Origin: Cognatitamlana onchidii | GTDB taxonomy: Bacteria; Bacteroidota; Bacteroidia; Flavobacteriales; Flavobacteriaceae | Direction of reading: 5' to 3' | Assembly (NCBI RefSeq): GCF_004804355.1 | Contig: NZ_SRWZ01000001.1 | Location: forward strand, 124,001-188,000 | Length of the DNA: 64,000 nt | In this document: one piece after another, positions 59,922 through 64,000 of the stretch | Layout of the letters: each line of letters opens with the position of its first letter | Numbering within the stretch: the stretch's first letter is position 1 | Notes under the pieces: model-generated | Database searches by the model: none | The model's input: only the letters and a program-made list of their open reading frames with translations | Told to the model about the DNA's origin: nothing | Translations under genes and position numbers: made by a program

Positions 59922-60564
59922 AGAAGGCCATAAAATTATCGTTCTCACCCTTATTTTTGTAGTTGGTGGTTTTTTGTTGGCCGACAGTTTTATTAGCGTA
60001 TATTGGTTAAGAACCCTAATAATGGTTGCGCTGTTAGTTTTCTTAGTCTTAATCCTGCAATTTTTTAGAAACCCTAAAAGGAACACGGTTAAGAATGACA
60101 ATCATGTAGTCTCTCCCGTTGATGGAAAAGTTGTAGTTATTGAAGAAGTTTTCGAGACGGAGTATTTCAAAGAAAAACGATTACAGGTTAGCGTATTTAT
60201 GTCGCCAATAAATGTTCATGTAACACGTTATCCTATTGGAGGAAACGTTATTTATAGTAAGTATCATCCAGGCAAATATCTAGTTGCATGGCATCCTAAA
60301 GCCAGTGAAGAAAACGAACGAACAACTGTTGTGGTAGAAAACGAGTTTTTCGGTAAGGTTTTATATAGACAAATTGCAGGTGCTTTAGCAAAAAGAATTG
60401 TTAATTATGCAAAATTGAATGATAAAGCTTCTCAAGGCGAAGATTCTGGTTTTATAAAATTTGGTTCTAGAGTAGATTTATTCCTACCTATAGACACCAA
60501 TATTAAAGTTGAACTCAATCAAAAAGTTAGAGGAGGAGAATCTATTATTGCAGAGAAAAAATAA
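59911..60564 (+). CDS. psd: phosphatidylserine decarboxylase family protein
   Basis: A 217-residue short-form decarboxylase making phosphatidylethanolamine. One or two N-terminal membrane helices (about 10-50) precede VVSPVDGKVVVIEE, VFMSPINVHVTRYPIGG, and the self-cleavage site GFIKFGSRVDLFL, where the Ser becomes the pyruvoyl group. It overlaps the cdsA end by 11 nt and is followed, with a 1-nt overlap, by the ACBP gene. Phosphatidylserine synthase is not in the window. Confidence 0.93.
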   Translation: MFHKEGHKIIVLTLIFVVGGFLLADSFISVYWLRTLIMVALLVFLVLILQFFRNPKRNTVKNDNHVVSPVDGKVVVIEEVFETEYFKEKRLQVSVFMSPINVHVTRYPIGGNVIYSKYHPGKYLVAWHPKASEENERTTVVVENEFFGKVLYRQIAGALAKRIVNYAKLNDKASQGEDSGFIKFGSRVDLFLPIDTNIKVELNQKVRGGESIIAEKK

Positions 60565-60830
60565 TGAGTGAAGACGATTTAGATATAGCATTTAAAGAAG
60601 CGGTAAAACGTGTAAATGACCATAAGGAACCTTTTCCTGCAGACACGCTTTTAAAATTATATGCTTATTATAAAAAGGCTACCAATGACTATGGAAGACC
60701 CAGAAGCAGAGAGGCACTAATTAACGCCTTTAAAACCAATGCGCTTTTTCAAGCTAAAGAGCTTTCTCAAACTGAAGCCAAACAACTTTATATTGACTTG
60801 GTTAACAACTACTTTTTGTACAGAGAATAA
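60564..60830 (+). CDS. acyl-CoA-binding protein
   Basis: An 88-residue, four-helix protein of the ACBP family. It has LDIAFKEAVKRVND, LKLYAYYKKATNDYG (the Tyr/Lys acyl-CoA site) and the C-terminal helix EAKQLYIDLVNNYFLYRE. The Trp pair of the typical KWDAW motif is replaced by Asn and Ala/Phe. ACBPs are usual in eukaryotes and patchy in bacteria. Here the gene ends the phospholipid operon, so it probably buffers or delivers acyl-CoA for lipid synthesis. That coupling is inferred. The 179 nt after it show no gene. Confidence 0.85.
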   Translation: MSEDDLDIAFKEAVKRVNDHKEPFPADTLLKLYAYYKKATNDYGRPRSREALINAFKTNALFQAKELSQTEAKQLYIDLVNNYFLYRE

Positions 60831-61009
60831 AGTCTAGCGTCAAGTTTTTATCTAATCTTTCTTTCTTAGCTTAAAAAATATAGGTCTCAACACATTTCAT
60901 AGATCTAACGTTTATGGTAGATGTCAAAAATAATTACTGAGCAAGCATAACTCCAGGCTCACTGCCTAAACTACATTCACCATATACAGGCAACTCTGAA
61001 CGTAAAAAA

Positions 61010-63640
61010 CTACCCTAAACTAGCCAAGCTAGATTTCAAGGTTTCAATTTTGGCCAATGCATCTGCTTCTTTTTTCTTTTCACTGGCTACAACCTGTTCT
61101 GGTGCATTATTAACAAAACGTTCGTTAGAAAGTTTCTTTTGCACAGACTTTAAAAACCCTTCCGTATAGCTCAACTCTTCCGTGAGCTTTTTTACTTCAG
61201 CCTCCACATCAATACTACCAACCATTGGAATAAAATACTCGTTAGATTTTACTCTAAAGGTTAAAGCACCTTCAACTGCATCATTGGTATAATTAATAGC
61301 GTCAAGGTTCCCTAGCTTAGCTATAACACCATCAAACGTGGTGTTAGTCTTTTCATTATTAATAACAGAAAACCCTATCGTTTCTTTAAAGGCAATGTTC
61401 TTTTGCTTTCTAATGTTTCTTATTCCTGAAATGACTTCAGAAGCTACTTCAAACTCTTCGATCAAAGTACTGTTTACCCTGCTAGTTTCTGGCCATTTAG
61501 CTATAATTAAAGCATCTTCTGGTGTTCTTTCAGACATACACTGCCAAATTTCCTCAGTTAAGAATGGCATAAAAGGATGCAACACCTTTAGGTTATCTTC
61601 AAAAATCTCAACAATGGCGTTATATGTTTTAGCGTCTATTGGTTTTTGGTATTCTGGCTTAACAATCTCTAATAACCAACCACAAAAATCATCGTAAATT
61701 AACTTATAAAGCCCCATTAAAGCATCACTTAATCGGTACTTACTAAAATGATCTTCAATTTCACCTAATACCTTTTGAAATTTTGACCTATACCACTCCA
61801 AAGCCACTTTACTATGCTCTGGTTGCTCTATATCTTTAACATCCCATAAGGTGGTTAAGTAAAAAGCACTCCATACCTTGTTGCCTAAACCCTTTCCTTG
61901 CTGGCACAGTGCTTCATCAAACAACAAATCGTTTCCTGCTGCCGAACTTAATAAGAGCCCCACACGAACACCGTCTGCACCATATTGTTCTATAAGCTTT
62001 AATGCATCAGGTGAATTCCCTAAGGATTTACTCATTTTTCGACGTTGCTTATCACGCACCAAGCCAGTTAAATACACATTACTAAATGGCTTTTCATCTT
62101 TATACTCATATCCTGCAATAATCATACGTGCTACCCAAAAGAAAAGAATATCTGGTCCAGTAACCAAATCGTTTGTTGGGTAGTAGTATTTTATCTCTTC
62201 GTTCTCAGGGTTTCTTATACCATCAAAAACACTCATTGGCCATAACCATGATGAAAACCATGTATCTAGAGCGTCTTTATCCTGAGTTAAATCGCTTGCT
62301 GATAATTGTGAATTATTTGTGGCTTGTTTAGCCAATTTTACAGCCTCTTCTAAAGATTCTGCTACTACAAAGTCTTCTTTACCATCACCATAGTAATATG
62401 CAGGTATTTGCTGTCCCCACATTAATTGACGAGAAATATTCCAATCTCGAATATTCTCCATCCAGTGCCTGTAGGTATTCTCAAACTTTTTAGGAAACAA
62501 TTTAATATCATCATCTTGTAAAACCGCTTTAATAGCTGGTTTTACAAGGTCTTCCATTTTTAAAAACCACTGATCGCTCAAACGTGGTTCTATAACAGCC
62601 TTAGTTCTTTCTGAAGTTCCTACTTTATTTATATGGGTTTCTGTCTTTATTAAAACACCATTTGCTTCTAATTCCTTGGCAATTTCCTTTCTAACAACAA
62701 ATCGATCTTTGCCTTCATAGTGTAATCCAAAGCTGTTTAACGAGGCATCTTCATTAAAAATATCAACAACTTCTAAATTATGTTTGTCGCCAAGATTCTT
62801 ATCATTTTCATCATGAGCCGGTGTTACTTTTAAACATCCGGTACCAAATTCAACATCAACATACTCATCTTCAATAATTGGAATAACACGATTGCAAATA
62901 GGTACAATAGCTTTTTTGCCTTTTAAATGTGTAAAACGTTCATCATTAGGGTTAATACAAATGGCAGTATCTCCAAAAATAGTTTCAGGTCTTGTTGTTG
63001 CAATAGTCAACGTTTCATCACTATCTTCGATTTTGTATTTTAAATAATATAAACTTCCTTGACGCTCTTCATGGATTACTTCTTCATCAGATAATGTGGT
63101 TTTCGCCTCAGGATCCCAGTTTACCATACGGTAACCACGATAAATCAATCCTTTTTCATACAAATCCACAAAAACCTTAATTACGCCTTCACTCATATCA
63201 TCATCCATGGTGAATTTGGTACGGTCCCAATCACAAGAACACCCTAGTTTTTTAAGTTGTTCTAAAATAACACCTCCATATTCTTCTGTCCAGTCCCAAG
63301 CGTGTTTCAAAAATTCATCTCGAGACAAATCATTTTTATCTATCCCCTGCTCCTTTAATTTAGCCACTACTTTAGCCTCTGTAGCAATAGAGGCATGATC
63401 TGTTCCAGGAACCCAACATGCATTTTTACCTAACAAACGTGCACGACGAATTAAGACATCTTGTATGGTATTATTCAACATATGCCCCATATGCAACACC
63501 CCAGTAACATTAGGTGGTGGAATAACAATGGTGTAAGGCTCTCTGTCATCTGGTTCTGAATGAAAATAATTGTGTTTCATCCAGTAATCATACCACTTAC
63601 TTTCTACCTGACTTGCATCATATTTTGATGGAATTTGCAT
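61010..63640 (-). CDS. valS: valyl-tRNA synthetase
   Basis: An 876-residue class I synthetase. Motif HIGH is PPPNVTGVLHMGHMLNN, the editing (CP1) domain lies about residues 200-340 (TTRPETIFGDTAI), and KMSKS is RRKMSKSLGN. The C-terminal coiled coil (about 810-876, VEAEVKKLTEELSYTE) is typical for ValRS. The start at 63640 (MQIPSKYDASQVE) fits: a -7 box TACTTTTG on the minus strand at 63671-63678 lies upstream of it and would exclude the longer reading. Confidence 0.96.
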   Translation of the reverse strand: MQIPSKYDASQVESKWYDYWMKHNYFHSEPDDREPYTIVIPPPNVTGVLHMGHMLNNTIQDVLIRRARLLGKNACWVPGTDHASIATEAKVVAKLKEQGIDKNDLSRDEFLKHAWDWTEEYGGVILEQLKKLGCSCDWDRTKFTMDDDMSEGVIKVFVDLYEKGLIYRGYRMVNWDPEAKTTLSDEEVIHEERQGSLYYLKYKIEDSDETLTIATTRPETIFGDTAICINPNDERFTHLKGKKAIVPICNRVIPIIEDEYVDVEFGTGCLKVTPAHDENDKNLGDKHNLEVVDIFNEDASLNSFGLHYEGKDRFVVRKEIAKELEANGVLIKTETHINKVGTSERTKAVIEPRLSDQWFLKMEDLVKPAIKAVLQDDDIKLFPKKFENTYRHWMENIRDWNISRQLMWGQQIPAYYYGDGKEDFVVAESLEEAVKLAKQATNNSQLSASDLTQDKDALDTWFSSWLWPMSVFDGIRNPENEEIKYYYPTNDLVTGPDILFFWVARMIIAGYEYKDEKPFSNVYLTGLVRDKQRRKMSKSLGNSPDALKLIEQYGADGVRVGLLLSSAAGNDLLFDEALCQQGKGLGNKVWSAFYLTTLWDVKDIEQPEHSKVALEWYRSKFQKVLGEIEDHFSKYRLSDALMGLYKLIYDDFCGWLLEIVKPEYQKPIDAKTYNAIVEIFEDNLKVLHPFMPFLTEEIWQCMSERTPEDALIIAKWPETSRVNSTLIEEFEVASEVISGIRNIRKQKNIAFKETIGFSVINNEKTNTTFDGVIAKLGNLDAINYTNDAVEGALTFRVKSNEYFIPMVGSIDVEAEVKKLTEELSYTEGFLKSVQKKLSNERFVNNAPEQVVASEKKKEADALAKIETLKSSLASLG

Positions 63641-63678
63641 ACTTCGGAATAGTTTTTGAATAATGAAGTGCAAAAGTA

Positions 63679-63941
63679 CTTATATTTCTTTTTCTGTGAA
63701 ACTAAAAGATGTATTGATAAGCACAGATATTAGGGACAATTTAACAGTATTTAAACCAAAAAATGTCCAAACAATGAATACATTTGATATGTAAAACTAA
63801 GGTTAAGAAACATGTATTTCATCTATTTTTTTTGCATATTGTGGAAAAACCGCCTATGTTTGATTAGGTTTTGGACTGGAATTGTATGAATTAACCTAGA
63901 TATCAAGCCATTATAAATTTTGATAAATAATAAATAAAATC
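63679..63941. other. intergenic region between valS and the last gene
   Basis: AT-rich sequence with the valS -7 box at its left edge (63671-63678). I see no gene, hairpin or clear plus-strand -7 box. Confidence 0.5.
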
Positions 63942-64000
63942 ATGAAACAATTAATTACAGTATTATTCGCAGGATTAATTAGCTTTTCTATAAATGCTCA
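63942..64000 (+). CDS. start of an exported protein, cut by the window edge
   Basis: An ATG at 63942 opens a signal peptide, MKQLITVLFAGLISFSINA, with a cleavage site around Ala19. The reading frame is open to the window end. A Sec-dependent signal peptide is clear; identity cannot be given from 19 codons. Confidence 0.75.
   Translation, partial: MKQLITVLFAGLISFSINA

Noticed and set aside
1-64000. Mobile elements, prophage, defence systems
   Set aside because: No transposase, integrase, restriction or toxin-antitoxin genes and no terminal repeats were seen on either strand.

Overview
The window is a gene-dense, AT-rich stretch of a chromosome from a marine-type Bacteroidota, most likely family Flavobacteriaceae. 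Supporting signs are two proteins with Por/type IX secretion (T9SS) C-terminal domains, lipoproteins and FadL-like barrels, a Rho factor with a long disordered insert, family-specific proteins (DUF4293, DUF3810, DUF6503-like, BT_3928-like, DUF1599), very few Shine-Dalgarno-like leaders, and many -7 boxes of the Flavobacterium form TAnnTTTG, some with a TTG 17-23 nt upstream. I see no rRNA, CRISPR array, prophage, insertion sequence or replication origin.

Layout. 1-1926: an SPFH/band-7 membrane protein gene broken by two one-base shifts in homopolymers, preceded by what looks like a decayed copy of its own N-terminus. 2192-2987: an outer-membrane barrel protein and tRNA-Arg(ACG). 3069-7447: a sulfane-sulfur/sulfide detoxification cluster (Crp-type regulator, split YeeE/YedE transporter, TauE/SafE exporter, persulfide dioxygenase-rhodanese fusion, small HMA protein). 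7458-8601: clpS and prmA. 8641-17308: a same-strand run of five envelope/surface genes (lipoprotein propeller, barrel, YadA-head-like protein, LamG-T9SS protein, secreted globular protein) followed by a TPR histidine kinase and its LuxR-type response regulator; this is the least explained and most system-like part of the window. 17496-21621: tpiA, TlpA-like lipoprotein, an orphan DppB-like permease, a BT_3928-like protein and DUF1599. 21726-26565: folP, a lipoprotein and cdaA (c-di-AMP synthesis) facing an MsbA-like exporter and truA.

26658-32831 holds a phosphoesterase, DUF4293, rho, a VOC protein, a small acidic protein, rpsT, tRNA-Glu(TTC) and proS. 32930-35689 carries a Trp/Gly-repeat, Ser/Arg-rich lipoprotein with extreme G-run density and a FadL-like porin. 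35876-44679 is metabolic and housekeeping (folE, cysS, yidD, pepD, DUF3810, an rRNA/tRNA methyltransferase, an M48 peptidase, yaaA). 44853-50622 contains the rluD/PASTA pair divergent from ddl-coaD, a thioesterase and a SulP transporter. 50851-53181 is a T9SS cargo with three nearly identical 366-bp repeats. 53404-64000 has a Nudix hydrolase, pyrE, an SRPBCC protein, a biotin ligase, rsfS-ftsH, a LUD-cdsA-psd-ACBP phospholipid operon, valS and the start of an exported protein cut by the window edge.

Start codons were moved downstream of the longest reading frame where a -7 box, a tRNA gene or a signal peptide demanded it. All functional names rest on motif and family recognition by eye; no database search was possible.
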